DNA of 64,000 nt. It comes from an uncultured Pseudohongiella sp. Its GTDB lineage: Bacteria > Pseudomonadota > Gammaproteobacteria > Pseudomonadales > Pseudohongiellaceae. Where the stretch lies: NCBI GenBank assembly GCA_902537815.1, contig CACBCS010000005.1, positions 1-64,000 of the forward strand. Reading direction: 5' to 3'. Below the pieces are notes generated by a model, which was not told the DNA's origin, did no database searches, and saw only the letters and a list, made by a program, of their open reading frames with translations. The position numbers and the translations under genes were made by a program. Of the stretch, positions 56,462-64,000 are shown one piece after another (within the stretch, counting starts at the first letter, position 1; each line of letters opens with the position of its first letter).

Positions 56462-58048
56462 TCAGAACCCTGCCCGTTTCAGGGCCTGGCCCGGGCGTGC
56501 GCCGGTGGCTTCGCCGTCCTGTAACACCAGCTCACCATTGACCCAGACCGAACTGATGCCGGTGGAGAGATTCTGGGTATCCTGAACCGTAGCATGATCC
56601 TGCACGGTATCCGGATCCAACAGTACCAGGTCAGCTTTCATGCCTGCAGCCAGCAAACCGCGATCGGCAATGCCAATGGCCTTGGCTGCGCGCTGGGTCA
56701 TGGCGGCAATCGCCACCTCTAGGGGCAAGGCACTGTGGTCTCTCACGTATCTGGCAAGAACACGCGGGAAGGCGCCATGGCCTCTTGGATGTCCGGTGAA
56801 CGCTCCATCAGAACAAATATTGGCAAAACCCCATTGAATGAGGCGGGCAATGTCATCTTCGTGCATAGAGCGCCCCATGATGGATTCGGAGCCGAGCACG
56901 CCATTGGCTTCAGTCCATTCCATGGACTCCCTGATTACATCAGAAAGCGTTTGCGCTTCGCTTGTGCCTCTCAGAATAGCAATGTCAGCAATGGACAGTC
57001 CGACATAGCTAGGTTCGGGAGCGAAATAAGTAAAAATGATGCCATCAGCCGGCGCGATACTTTCCAGGACAAAGCGAATCTCTTCCATGTCGTCGGGATT
57101 GCGGTTCGGAAGCAGCACGCCAATTGTCGATTGCCAGTACTCATAGGGATAAATATCTGCGGTGACTTCGATACCTTCATCGCGAGCTGCGTCCAGCATT
57201 GCTATCACCCTGTCAGCTTCCCCCCAGACTTGTTTGGCGGCTAACTTCATATGGGAATAATGCACCGGCACACCCGTAACGCGACCGATCTGGATTAGTT
57301 CCTCGATTGCTTCAAATACGAACCGATCCTCTGAGCGGACATGAGACGCATAGCGCGTGCCTGACTCTGCAGCAGTCTGAGCCAGGCGAATGATTTCACT
57401 GCCTTCTGAGAATTTGCCCGGCACGTATTCAAGGCCGCTGGAGAATCCCAGAGCACCGCTGGCTAATTCCCCGGCGAGCAGGTCTGCCATGGATGCCACT
57501 TCGTCATCGCTGGCGGCCTGATGCGACCGGCTGCCAATCACCACATCACGAATTGTGTTGTGGCCCACATAAGAGGCTACATTGACTGCAGCAGGGGAGC
57601 GCCCATAGGTCTCATAGAAATCGACAATAGGATAACTATGTCCCCCGTCCTGGCCGAAAACTGACGTAGTGATGCCCTGTGTGAGTATCGGAATGGCATC
57701 TTTATTGGTGCCCAGGCTGCGATCATGGTGGCTATGGGTATCGATGAAACCCGGAGTCAGCGTTAAGCCGCCGGCATCGATGACAGTCTCTCCGAGCAGT
57801 GCCTGCAGCATGCCAATTTCAGTGATCAACTCGCCCCGAAACCGCAAGGCCCCGCTGTAGGCAGGCTGGCCGCTGCCATCGATGATCCGGGCATTCGTGA
57901 TGAGAGTGGAGTTGACAGGCGTGTCCGCAACTTGGGGTTCGCCACAGCCAACCAGGGTCAACAGGCATACAGTCAGCAACCATTTCTTGACACCGCAAGA
58001 CTCTGATCGGTCAAGACAGCGAAAAAGAGACGGTTGCCTTGAGCGCAA
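56462..58048 (-). CDS. N-acyl-D-amino-acid deacylase family lipoprotein (paralog 3)
   Basis: The start is a TTG eight bases after AGGAG, giving 528 residues; no ATG or GTG start is available. A polar head of about 20 residues precedes a lipoprotein signal (T-L-V-G-C, Cys 35). Metal ligands H105 and H107 lie in G-F-I-D-T-H-S-H, with ASHVRSE, YSHMKLA and I-C-S-D-G supplying the later residues. As in paralog 1 the bridging Cys of classical D-aminoacylases is Asp (G-Q-D-G). The substrate is likely an N-acyl amino acid or a related amide. Anchored to a membrane facing the periplasm. Confidence 0.8.
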   Translation of the reverse strand: MRSRQPSLFRCLDRSESCGVKKWLLTVCLLTLVGCGEPQVADTPVNSTLITNARIIDGSGQPAYSGALRFRGELITEIGMLQALLGETVIDAGGLTLTPGFIDTHSHHDRSLGTNKDAIPILTQGITTSVFGQDGGHSYPIVDFYETYGRSPAAVNVASYVGHNTIRDVVIGSRSHQAASDDEVASMADLLAGELASGALGFSSGLEYVPGKFSEGSEIIRLAQTAAESGTRYASHVRSEDRFVFEAIEELIQIGRVTGVPVHYSHMKLAAKQVWGEADRVIAMLDAARDEGIEVTADIYPYEYWQSTIGVLLPNRNPDDMEEIRFVLESIAPADGIIFTYFAPEPSYVGLSIADIAILRGTSEAQTLSDVIRESMEWTEANGVLGSESIMGRSMHEDDIARLIQWGFANICSDGAFTGHPRGHGAFPRVLARYVRDHSALPLEVAIAAMTQRAAKAIGIADRGLLAAGMKADLVLLDPDTVQDHATVQDTQNLSTGISSVWVNGELVLQDGEATGARPGQALKRAGF

Positions 58049-58111
58049 ATCACACGCTCCTGGGTAACTGGTGGGCAGCTTGTGTATGAGTGCGCATGAG
58101 AGGTTTGGTTT

Positions 58112-58525
58112 TTATGGTCCGGGATTTTTGTCTTGATTCAGGGGCACCAGCCCAAACAGATCCCTGATCTCATTGGTATTCAAGTAGAACACCGCGAACG
58201 CATACAGGCCCAGAGGCGCAGCATGAGTGATGGCAAAGAGCAGATACTCTCCCGCGGAAGAAACAGCCATCATCAGAAATATCAACTGGAACGCATGGAC
58301 GACGGCATTGACAGAAGCGAGCAGCGTGGCGGCAATCCAAACCAGATACCTGCGATACAAAATTCCAATCGCCAGGCCCGCTCCCAGCACCGCGGTAATC
58401 ACACCCAGGGACAACCCTCCGGCTGAGAGTCCTACATCGATAATGCTGAGCGCACTGGCAAGCAACATGACGCCCGCAGCGACATAGATGCCGGTGGGAT
58501 TCTCGGGAAAGTGCGGTAATTGCAT
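58112..58525 (-). CDS. Four-helix membrane protein, function unknown
   Basis: The 137-residue product has four hydrophobic segments (YVAAGVMLLASALSIID; LGVITAVLGAGLAIGIL; VWIAATLLASVNAVVHAF; LLFAITHAAPLGLYAFAVFY) and a short polar tail. No motif is recognised. It stands alone between the D-aminoacylase-like gene and the small membrane-protein operon, on the same strand as both. Confidence 0.65.
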   Translation of the reverse strand: MQLPHFPENPTGIYVAAGVMLLASALSIIDVGLSAGGLSLGVITAVLGAGLAIGILYRRYLVWIAATLLASVNAVVHAFQLIFLMMAVSSAGEYLLFAITHAAPLGLYAFAVFYLNTNEIRDLFGLVPLNQDKNPGP

Positions 58526-58695
58526 GATGGGCAGTATTAGCTTTGTTACGGATTTTTATTCTTTGCCCATATTGCTCTTGTGCGGCCGCTGTTTCAAGCA
58601 AATTGCTGGGTCGAACCGCGTCTATTCGCGCTTGCTGAGATAAAATTTGCGCGCCGGCTTAAGCATAAGCCAACAGAAACTCGAGCGGCAGGATT

Positions 58696-59016
58696 CTACT
58701 TTCCGAAGAGGCGCTTGGCTCTATGCATGGAGAAGAACAACGGTGCGAGACAGACAAAGGTGCCTATCAGGATAAGCATGTCGTTCGCGACGACGCCGAG
58801 CATCATGAGTATTCTCAAGACAGCGAATGCTAAAGAAAACATCCTTACGCCTTTGCATAACATCGACCCGTATGCGTCTTGATCCCTGATTTTGCTTGGA
58901 TACCATCCGCTGAAAAGCGTCAAGTGTTTTCCTTCCTCTAGGTAATTGGTAAGTAGATAGCTAGGTAGCGCGCCAATAAGAATAAACAGCAAGCCTGATA
59001 ACTGGAGTTCACTCAT
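58696..59016 (-). CDS. Small membrane protein (third gene of a small operon)
   Basis: From the ATG at 59016 the product has 106 residues and three hydrophobic segments, with a polar loop (EEGKHLTLFSGWYPSKIRD) between the first and second and a basic tail (R-A-K-R-L-F-G-K). The longer frame from 59091 would overlap the preceding gene. It begins 10 bp after that gene's stop. No family recognised. Confidence 0.6.
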   Translation of the reverse strand: MSELQLSGLLFILIGALPSYLLTNYLEEGKHLTLFSGWYPSKIRDQDAYGSMLCKGVRMFSLAFAVLRILMMLGVVANDMLILIGTFVCLAPLFFSMHRAKRLFGK

Positions 59017-59026
59017 GTCGAATTTT

Positions 59027-59281
59027 CTACCTTGCAGCAGAGGAGTCGCTTGGTCTGGCTTTGTGCTGATAAAAGAGTGGTCCAGCAACACCCGAGCATA
59101 GGCTACTGAGAAGCGTGTTTATGGTGGTCCAGGCCCACCAGTAGTCGGTAGAGACCATAAAGAAAGCCGCCAAGAAATAACCTGCACTGTTCGTTACCAG
59201 CACAAAGAAAGCCTGTCTGGCCAGTGATGCCAGAACAGCAATACTTGATACCGTCAGGTAGGGCACGGCCATCAGAATCAT
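59027..59281 (-). CDS. Small membrane protein (second gene of a small operon)
   Basis: The 84-residue product has two or three hydrophobic segments (ILMAVPYLTVSSIAVLASL; AFFVLVTNSAGYFLAAFFMV) and a basic tail. Its ATG directly follows the TAG of the upstream 39-residue gene (TAGATG), so translation is likely coupled. No family recognised. Confidence 0.6.
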   Translation of the reverse strand: MILMAVPYLTVSSIAVLASLARQAFFVLVTNSAGYFLAAFFMVSTDYWWAWTTINTLLSSLCSGVAGPLFYQHKARPSDSSAAR

Positions 59282-59401
59282 CTACGCTTCGTCTTCTGTG
59301 CTGGTTTCGTTAGCCAGAAAGGTAACCCAAGTAAAGGCAATCCAGCCATTGAGTGTGGTGCGCAGAAAATACCAATCAAATTTTGCCTCTGACCCTTTCA
59401 T
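59282..59401 (-). CDS. 39-residue membrane peptide (first gene of a small operon)
   Basis: ATG at 59401 is preceded by GGAGGG about ten bases upstream, the best ribosome site of the three. The peptide has a charged head (M-K-G-S-E-A-K-F), one hydrophobic segment rich in aromatic residues (GWIAFTWVTFLA) and an acidic tail (S-T-E-D-E-A). TAG is followed at once by the ATG of the next gene. This layout supports a real, coupled gene. Function unknown. Confidence 0.55.
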   Translation of the reverse strand: MKGSEAKFDWYFLRTTLNGWIAFTWVTFLANETSTEDEA

Positions 59402-59451
59402 CTAACTGATCCCTCCGGCCTGGCCGGAATTCTGATCGCGCCGCGAAAGCC

Positions 59452-61938
59452 TCACTGGAAGGCGTAGCGAAGGCCCACAAAAGCAGCCCGTGGCGGCGCA
59501 GGCCCCAGGAACAGCGGAACGGTGAGATCCTCGATAATGGGCACCTCGAGCTCCCCGGGCTCTTCGCCTAACAGGCCAAATGTTTCGAACTCTTCGTCAA
59601 GAAGATTATTTACGGTCGCAAAGATTTCGAACTGATCACTGAATTGATAGCGGGCTCGGAGATTGACCAGCGTGTAGCCCGCGACTGCGTTCAGTTGATT
59701 GGACTCATCACCTCGCAAATGTTGGTCACTGTTGCTGATTACGTCCAGCCCGATGCCGAAACGATCATTCACCCGATAATTCGTGAGCAGCTTGAACTGG
59801 TTCTGAGGAATGCCGGGAATCTGGTCGCCGTTCTCCACCAGGATTTTCCCTTCGTCGTCTGCGAAAGCGTGATTCGGGCTCAATACCTTGAAAGTGTCCT
59901 CGAAGGTGGCGTCGACAAAGCTGTAAGCCAGCGTCCAGTTCAGGTGCTGCAAATTGCCCGTAAGCCGGCCTTCAAATCCTAGGCGCTGTGTTTCATCTAC
60001 ATTGGCAAAAAGGCCGGTCGCCCGGCCCGTGGTCTGAAACAGGATGTCGTCCCTGTTTGTGGTGTGAAAGACACCAACGGAGTAGGCCGCGTCACCCAGA
60101 AACCCACGGGCGCCGATTTCAAAGCTGTTGGACACAACATCCTCCAGTGGCGGATCGGCAAGGAAGGCATTGGGCAACCGGCATTCGAAGTCCACATCAC
60201 CTGGGTCATCGCCGCGCTCGATAGCAAACTTCACCGCAAGCTCAAACACGCCTTCGTTACAGGCCAGCTCTATGGGGGTAGGGGCCCGGGATGAGCGACT
60301 GAATGAGGCGTAGAGATTATGATTCTCGGCGGCTTGCCATGTGACGCCCAGGGCGGGATTGAGACGACTGAAGTTGTGGTCGCCATTGAGCTCGGGGCGC
60401 ATACCGGACCGGTCACGCAGGGTGACGTCAGTGTCATTGGCGCGCAGGGACAGCGTCAGGGCAACCGCGTCGTTGAGATCCAGAGTTGAAGTCATGTAAG
60501 TGCTCAGCGTTTCGGTTTCGGTGTTGATCAGGGTCGCTGCATCGTCAACAAATGTGCCGATGCCGAGTCCGGTAGTCATGCGCGTGAGCGGATCGATCTC
60601 GGCGAGTTCCAGGACCGAACGAAAATCTGACTCACCGTTGAAGTAGGACCCTCCGAGTACGATCTGACCCTCGTAGCCGGCGAGGGTGCCTTTGAGTGTC
60701 CATTGAAAATCGCCGCCGAACGACCGTTGTACCCGATTGCTGATGTTGTTGATGGCATCGTCCGCCAGCACACCGGTGCCCGACAGTTCGTCGTCCTCAA
60801 ACCCTTCGATGTTGTACTCTTCATCTTCGCCAAGACTGCTAGCCAGGTTGTTAAGGAAGTCCTCCAGCGCCTCGGCGTCGCTGAATTGGCCCTCGCACAG
60901 ATCATCATCATCGATGCCGAGTTCTTCAATATCGTCCTCTTCCAGTCCCTCAATCAGGCCATCGCCACCGGTAAATTCACAGACCGCAAATTCAGTGCCG
61001 TCACCGTTAAACGCATCGGTGTCATTTTCGCGCCAGAACAGGTTGCCGCTGAAACTGATGCTGGCAGACACTTCGTGGGCGAAGTCGACGCTCGTCATGG
61101 TCAGTTTATTTTCTGTGATGTCGGGACCGGTGAATATCGCCTCACGTCGCAGGCTTAACAGTTCAACCGGCGCGGCGCCGTTGCCAATCAGATCGGAGCG
61201 GCCATGCTGAAGATTGAGATTGACGGCGGAAAATTCAGAGTGCCAGCTGAGGCTGCCGTAGAGGTTAAGCGCGTCTGATTCAGACTGATCGCGCCAGCCG
61301 TCCTCGTCGAAGCTCTCCACATTGAGATAGTAGCCAAGCTGGCCATCATTGCCGCCGATCTCAAAATTGGCGGTACTGCGACCAAAAGAGCCGGCGCTGA
61401 CTTCGACATTGGAGCCTTGGAAGTTGAAGCCATTCTTCATGTCGATCACGAGAGAGCCACCCAGGCTGTTGAGGCCATAGAGCGGGTTAGAGCCACCGCT
61501 GAGAGTAATCTGGTTGATGGCGGATTGGGGCAGCAGATCCCAATTGACCGCATCTCCCAGTGGCTCATTGATGCGCACGCCGTTCTGGTAGACCGCCAGA
61601 CCCTGGGCCAGACCCAGTAGCGGGGATGCGGTGAAACCACGGAACTGTAAATCGCGTTGTAAAGGGTTGTTCTGGGCATCATTCAGGGAGACGCTGGAAA
61701 AGGACTGGCCCATGAAATCAGCGAGGCTCGCGCCTCCCACATTATCCAGATCCTGCGCCGAGCCAACCTGAATCGGGTAGGGCAGTTTGCTGCTGTCGAT
61801 ACTCGCGCCGGCAGGCACCACGTCAATCACCAGAATGTCCGCTGAAGCCTGTGCAAATGTCTGGAATGCCAGCCCGGTGAGAGCAATGCCGATGGCGAGA
61901 CTCAGGGGGCTGACAGGATGAGCGAGATTGTTGTGCAT
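59452..61938 (-). CDS. TonB-dependent outer-membrane receptor
   Basis: I start at the ATG at 61938 (828 residues), with GAGGG upstream and a signal peptide directly after (PLSLAIGIALTGLAFQTFAQA); sequence before it does not look coding. A plug domain follows (RDLQFRGFTASPLLG, VYQNGVRINEPLGDAVNWD, GGSNPLYGLNSLGGSLVIDM) and then a beta-barrel ending in the aromatic A-F-V-G-L-R-Y-A-F-Q. Loop residues of about 320-390 are highly acidic, with two Cys (320 and 348) framing the first part. Such receptors import iron chelates, vitamin B12, sugars or peptides with TonB energy. The substrate is unknown. Divergent from the SDR gene. Confidence 0.88.
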   Translation of the reverse strand: MHNNLAHPVSPLSLAIGIALTGLAFQTFAQASADILVIDVVPAGASIDSSKLPYPIQVGSAQDLDNVGGASLADFMGQSFSSVSLNDAQNNPLQRDLQFRGFTASPLLGLAQGLAVYQNGVRINEPLGDAVNWDLLPQSAINQITLSGGSNPLYGLNSLGGSLVIDMKNGFNFQGSNVEVSAGSFGRSTANFEIGGNDGQLGYYLNVESFDEDGWRDQSESDALNLYGSLSWHSEFSAVNLNLQHGRSDLIGNGAAPVELLSLRREAIFTGPDITENKLTMTSVDFAHEVSASISFSGNLFWRENDTDAFNGDGTEFAVCEFTGGDGLIEGLEEDDIEELGIDDDDLCEGQFSDAEALEDFLNNLASSLGEDEEYNIEGFEDDELSGTGVLADDAINNISNRVQRSFGGDFQWTLKGTLAGYEGQIVLGGSYFNGESDFRSVLELAEIDPLTRMTTGLGIGTFVDDAATLINTETETLSTYMTSTLDLNDAVALTLSLRANDTDVTLRDRSGMRPELNGDHNFSRLNPALGVTWQAAENHNLYASFSRSSRAPTPIELACNEGVFELAVKFAIERGDDPGDVDFECRLPNAFLADPPLEDVVSNSFEIGARGFLGDAAYSVGVFHTTNRDDILFQTTGRATGLFANVDETQRLGFEGRLTGNLQHLNWTLAYSFVDATFEDTFKVLSPNHAFADDEGKILVENGDQIPGIPQNQFKLLTNYRVNDRFGIGLDVISNSDQHLRGDESNQLNAVAGYTLVNLRARYQFSDQFEIFATVNNLLDEEFETFGLLGEEPGELEVPIIEDLTVPLFLGPAPPRAAFVGLRYAFQ

Positions 61939-62252
61939 GCTGTCTGCCCTCAGAGCAATTGACCTTCGGATTGTATTGGGTATGGGTTTCGCTTTCTGTC
62001 TTCGCAGAATTCGTTGACCTGTTGTGCTTGAGTATAGCAAACGGTTGCTTGAAGTGGCTCTGGGGTCAGGCAGCTTTGATGGCCTGAAAAGGAACCAATC
62101 TCGGGCGGCGCTGAGGTGACAAGTTTTGCGGCAGTTTTCAATTCGGGCAGCAAGTGCCGGGGCTTTGACCAAGCGGATCAGTCTGTGTAGATTAGCGCCT
62201 CGTTATTTGCTTGGCCTGCGCCGGCGATTGAATCCCGAAATTGGAGAAAACC

Positions 62253-62945
62253 ATGGCGACTGTTCTTATCACCGGCACCAATCGTGGCCTCGGTCTGGAA
62301 TTTGTTAAGCTCTTCCTGAAGCAGGGAGATCAGGTGATTGCTACCTGTCGCGACAGCAGTCAGGCGCCTGAGTTGCTGGCGCTCGACGAAACCAATACCT
62401 CTCTCAGTTTGATGAATCTGGACGTTTCAGATGAGCAATCTATGGCCAGCTTCGCCTCTGCGCTGGGCGACACGGCGATTGATATTTTCATCAACAATGC
62501 CGGTGTCTATGGCCCCCGCGACGCCAACTTCGGCAAGGTGAAGAGCGCCGACTGGGAGTCGGTATTGAAAGTGAATGCGATTTCTCCCCTTATGCTCACC
62601 CAACAAATCATCAGCAATCTGCGCTCAGGTCATGCCAGAAAGCTGGTCTATGTCACGTCCAAAATGGGGTCCATTGACGACAACCGGGGCGGTGGCAGCT
62701 ACATCTATCGCAGTTCCAAAACCGCGCTTAACTCGGTTGTCAGGAGCCTGTCCGTCGATCTGAGGGAAGAAGGTTTTTCTGTGGCGCTTCTGCACCCGGG
62801 TTGGGTCAGGACCGACATGGGCGGTCCCAACGGGTTAATTGATGTTGCCACCAGCGTCTCGGGGATGATGTTAGTGATTGAAGGTCTGAGCCCGACCGGC
62901 TCCGGTCAGTTTTTCAACTACGATGGCAGTATCATCCCCTGGTAA
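62253..62945 (+). CDS. Short-chain dehydrogenase/reductase
   Basis: The ATG at 62253 follows GGAG and gives 230 residues; a TTG at 62241 would include that ribosome site. The SDR marks are the NAD(P) loop T-G-T-N-R-G-L-G-L-E-F, then N-N-A-G-V, the catalytic Ser region (VYVTSKMGS) and Y-R-S-S-K, followed by HPGWVRTDMGG. It resembles C-factor/sniffer-like classical SDRs. The substrate is unknown. Cytoplasmic. Confidence 0.88.
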   Translation: MATVLITGTNRGLGLEFVKLFLKQGDQVIATCRDSSQAPELLALDETNTSLSLMNLDVSDEQSMASFASALGDTAIDIFINNAGVYGPRDANFGKVKSADWESVLKVNAISPLMLTQQIISNLRSGHARKLVYVTSKMGSIDDNRGGGSYIYRSSKTALNSVVRSLSVDLREEGFSVALLHPGWVRTDMGGPNGLIDVATSVSGMMLVIEGLSPTGSGQFFNYDGSIIPW

Positions 62946-63080
62946 TGCGGCGCTGTCTTTTCCCGGCTCAGCCTTAGATCTGATGAATCACGTCCGGCGT
63001 ATCCTGACACACCCAGTGTTTCACCAACCAATCAGCGTGTCCGGTTTTATCCCGCTCTGTTACTCGGTTCTAATTTGACT

Positions 63081-63707
63081 ATGAAGAAATTGTTCACTGC
63101 CTGTGCCCTGTCACGGATCGTGCGACTGGCCATCCTGCTGGGGATTACGCAAAGTGCCTTTCACGCCTACGGGCATGGCGGGGTCGCTTTTGAGGACGAT
63201 TTGTGCGTGATCAATGTCAATTTCATGCAGGCGCATTTTACCGTGTTTCAGCCGGAAACCCGGCAAAACACTGAATATTGCGAAGACATCCCGGATGTGA
63301 CGCGATCCGTATTCGTGATGGAATATCTGCACGACCTGCTCACGGAAATGGCAATTGATTTTCGCATTGTGCGCGACATCAATAACGTGGGTCGGTTCGC
63401 CTCCTGGAAAGACATTGAAGCGATCGACGATTTGGAGGCCGCCACTGTGTTCTACAAGCAACCGCGTATTGAAGAAGGCGGTTTCTACCGGACCAGCTAC
63501 GAGTTCCTAGAGAAAGGGACCTACATCGGAGTCGTGACCGCAGTGCATCCGGAGGAAGAGCGGAACTACAACGCCGTGTTTTACTTTCAGGTCGGAGGCA
63601 GAGACTGGGGCACGATACCGCTGTTTATCCTGATTGCTATGCTGCTCCAGCTGGGTTACTGGCTGAGCCAAGGAGGCTGGCAGCGCCTCCGCTCCCGAAC
63701 CGCGTGA
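63081..63707 (+). CDS. Exported membrane-anchored protein, function unknown
   Basis: The ATG at 63081 gives 208 residues; a TTG two codons earlier is less likely. A signal peptide ends near F-H-A-Y-G-H-G-G, so the mature N-terminus carries histidines that could bind metal. A conserved-looking domain follows with two Cys (D-D-L-C-V-I-N-V-N-F and T-E-Y-C-E-D-I-P) and the phrase V-F-V-M-E-Y-L-H. A C-terminal membrane helix (TIPLFILIAMLLQLGYWLS) and basic tail end it. I believe similar proteins occur in other gammaproteobacteria, without a known role. Confidence 0.65.
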   Translation: MKKLFTACALSRIVRLAILLGITQSAFHAYGHGGVAFEDDLCVINVNFMQAHFTVFQPETRQNTEYCEDIPDVTRSVFVMEYLHDLLTEMAIDFRIVRDINNVGRFASWKDIEAIDDLEAATVFYKQPRIEEGGFYRTSYEFLEKGTYIGVVTAVHPEEERNYNAVFYFQVGGRDWGTIPLFILIAMLLQLGYWLSQGGWQRLRSRTA

Positions 63708-63967
63708 GCCGCTTTGATTCATCACAGATCGTCCCGAGTTGCCGAGCCGCGCGGAATGAGGGCCCCGGTACGATGCTGTCGGCCATTGAAAGCTTCCGAG
63801 AGGCTGACGCGTTCGCTGACTCCCACGAAACTTGCCCCGAGTATTCAGTCCTTACCGGTCTCGCCGATAGCCCTATAGAGGCTCGGAGAAAGTTGGTCTG
63901 ATTCCTGATCGAAAGACCCCTCCTGACTCCTCTTCACTCAATGTGTCGTCGATTGGAGTGACCGACC

Positions 63968-64000
63968 GTGCACGCGAAGATTCTGAGACTGAACAAGGCT
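63968..64000 (+). CDS. Start of a probable HNH endonuclease-family gene (cut by window end)
   Basis: A GTG at 63968 is followed by eleven codons reading V-H-A-K-I-L-R-L-N-K-A before the window ends. Short gammaproteobacterial HNH endonuclease proteins often begin with a similar A-K-x-L-x-L-N-K/R-A-G phrase. With so few codons this is only a suggestion. TTGGAG lies 15 to 20 bases upstream. Confidence 0.3.
   Translation, partial: MHAKILRLNKA

Noticed and set aside
63704-63901. 65-codon frame overlapping the stop of the last complete gene by GTGA
   Set aside because: The overlap is suggestive, but the translation has no hydrophobic core or motif, and no ribosome site is evident.
1-64000. tRNA, rRNA, CRISPR arrays, insertion sequences, prophage genes, replication origin
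   Set aside because: Scanned by eye on both strands; no cloverleaf arms with T-loop, repeat arrays, transposase or integrase motifs were found. A covariance-model and IS search would be needed to exclude them fully.

Overview
The window reads as a chromosomal segment of an aerobic, Gram-negative gammaproteobacterium, probably of a marine or oligotrophic lineage. The signs are a 6S RNA gene between ygfA and zapA, pepP-ubiH-ubiI ubiquinone genes, E. coli-type LexA operators (CTGT-N8-ACAG), many lipoproteins and Sec or Tat exported enzymes, and a TonB-dependent receptor. The species cannot be named from the sequence alone. I see no tRNA, rRNA, CRISPR, phage or insertion sequence, and no recognisable dedicated transcription factor in the 64 kb.

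Layout. 1-14.8 kb: the start of an NCS1-type permease off the left edge, then exported peptidases and amidohydrolases (M20 peptidase, gamma-glutamyltransferase, two N-acyl-D-amino-acid deacylase relatives, M13 peptidase), a threonine synthase, a TPR protein with a small lipoprotein, and a Nu-class GST. 15-21.8 kb: the SOS mutasome in split form. dnaE2 lies on the plus strand and imuA-imuB on the minus strand, each behind its own LexA operator, with a secreted methyltransferase-like lipoprotein between them. 21.9-28.9 kb: a 30-residue membrane peptide, ygfA, 6S RNA, zapA, a ZapB-like coiled coil, and pepP-ubiH-ubiI interrupted by a DUF1499 lipoprotein and a MaoC dehydratase. 29-33.5 kb: an ABC exporter, a LysE-family exporter, a small zinc-ribbon-like membrane protein, and the decayed remnant of a natAB-type ABC transporter. 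33.6-39.6 kb: gltB-gltD (NADPH glutamate synthase).

40.4-45.4 kb: a molybdenum hydroxylase operon (Tat-exported 2Fe-2S subunit, Mo-binding subunit, FAD/4Fe-4S subunit) followed by a membrane cytochrome b. This suggests a periplasmic oxidase wired to the respiratory chain. 45.5-55 kb: a small unknown protein, a D-cysteine desulfhydrase/ACC deaminase-like enzyme, a PD40 beta-propeller protein paired with an unusual M1-M28-PDZ fusion peptidase, a glycerophosphodiester phosphodiesterase with a GNAT, an amber-interrupted lipoprotein pseudogene, and an SMP-30/NHL-like propeller. 55-64 kb: a PLP aminotransferase, a third D-aminoacylase relative, a membrane protein, a tightly packed operon of three tiny membrane proteins, a TonB-dependent receptor with a very acidic loop, a short-chain dehydrogenase, an unrecognised membrane-anchored exported protein, and the first codons of a probable HNH protein at the right edge.

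Together the accessory genes suggest scavenging of peptides and acylated or D-amino acids: periplasmic peptidases and deacylases release amino acids, PLP enzymes process them, and glutamate synthase assimilates the nitrogen. Many exported enzymes are lipoproteins or carry signal peptides, so much of this work would be done outside the cytoplasm. The most notable items are the split SOS mutasome, a D-aminoacylase relative lacking its metal ligands, two informative pseudogenes, the molybdo-flavoenzyme/cytochrome b unit, the M1-M28-PDZ fusion, and the small-protein operons.
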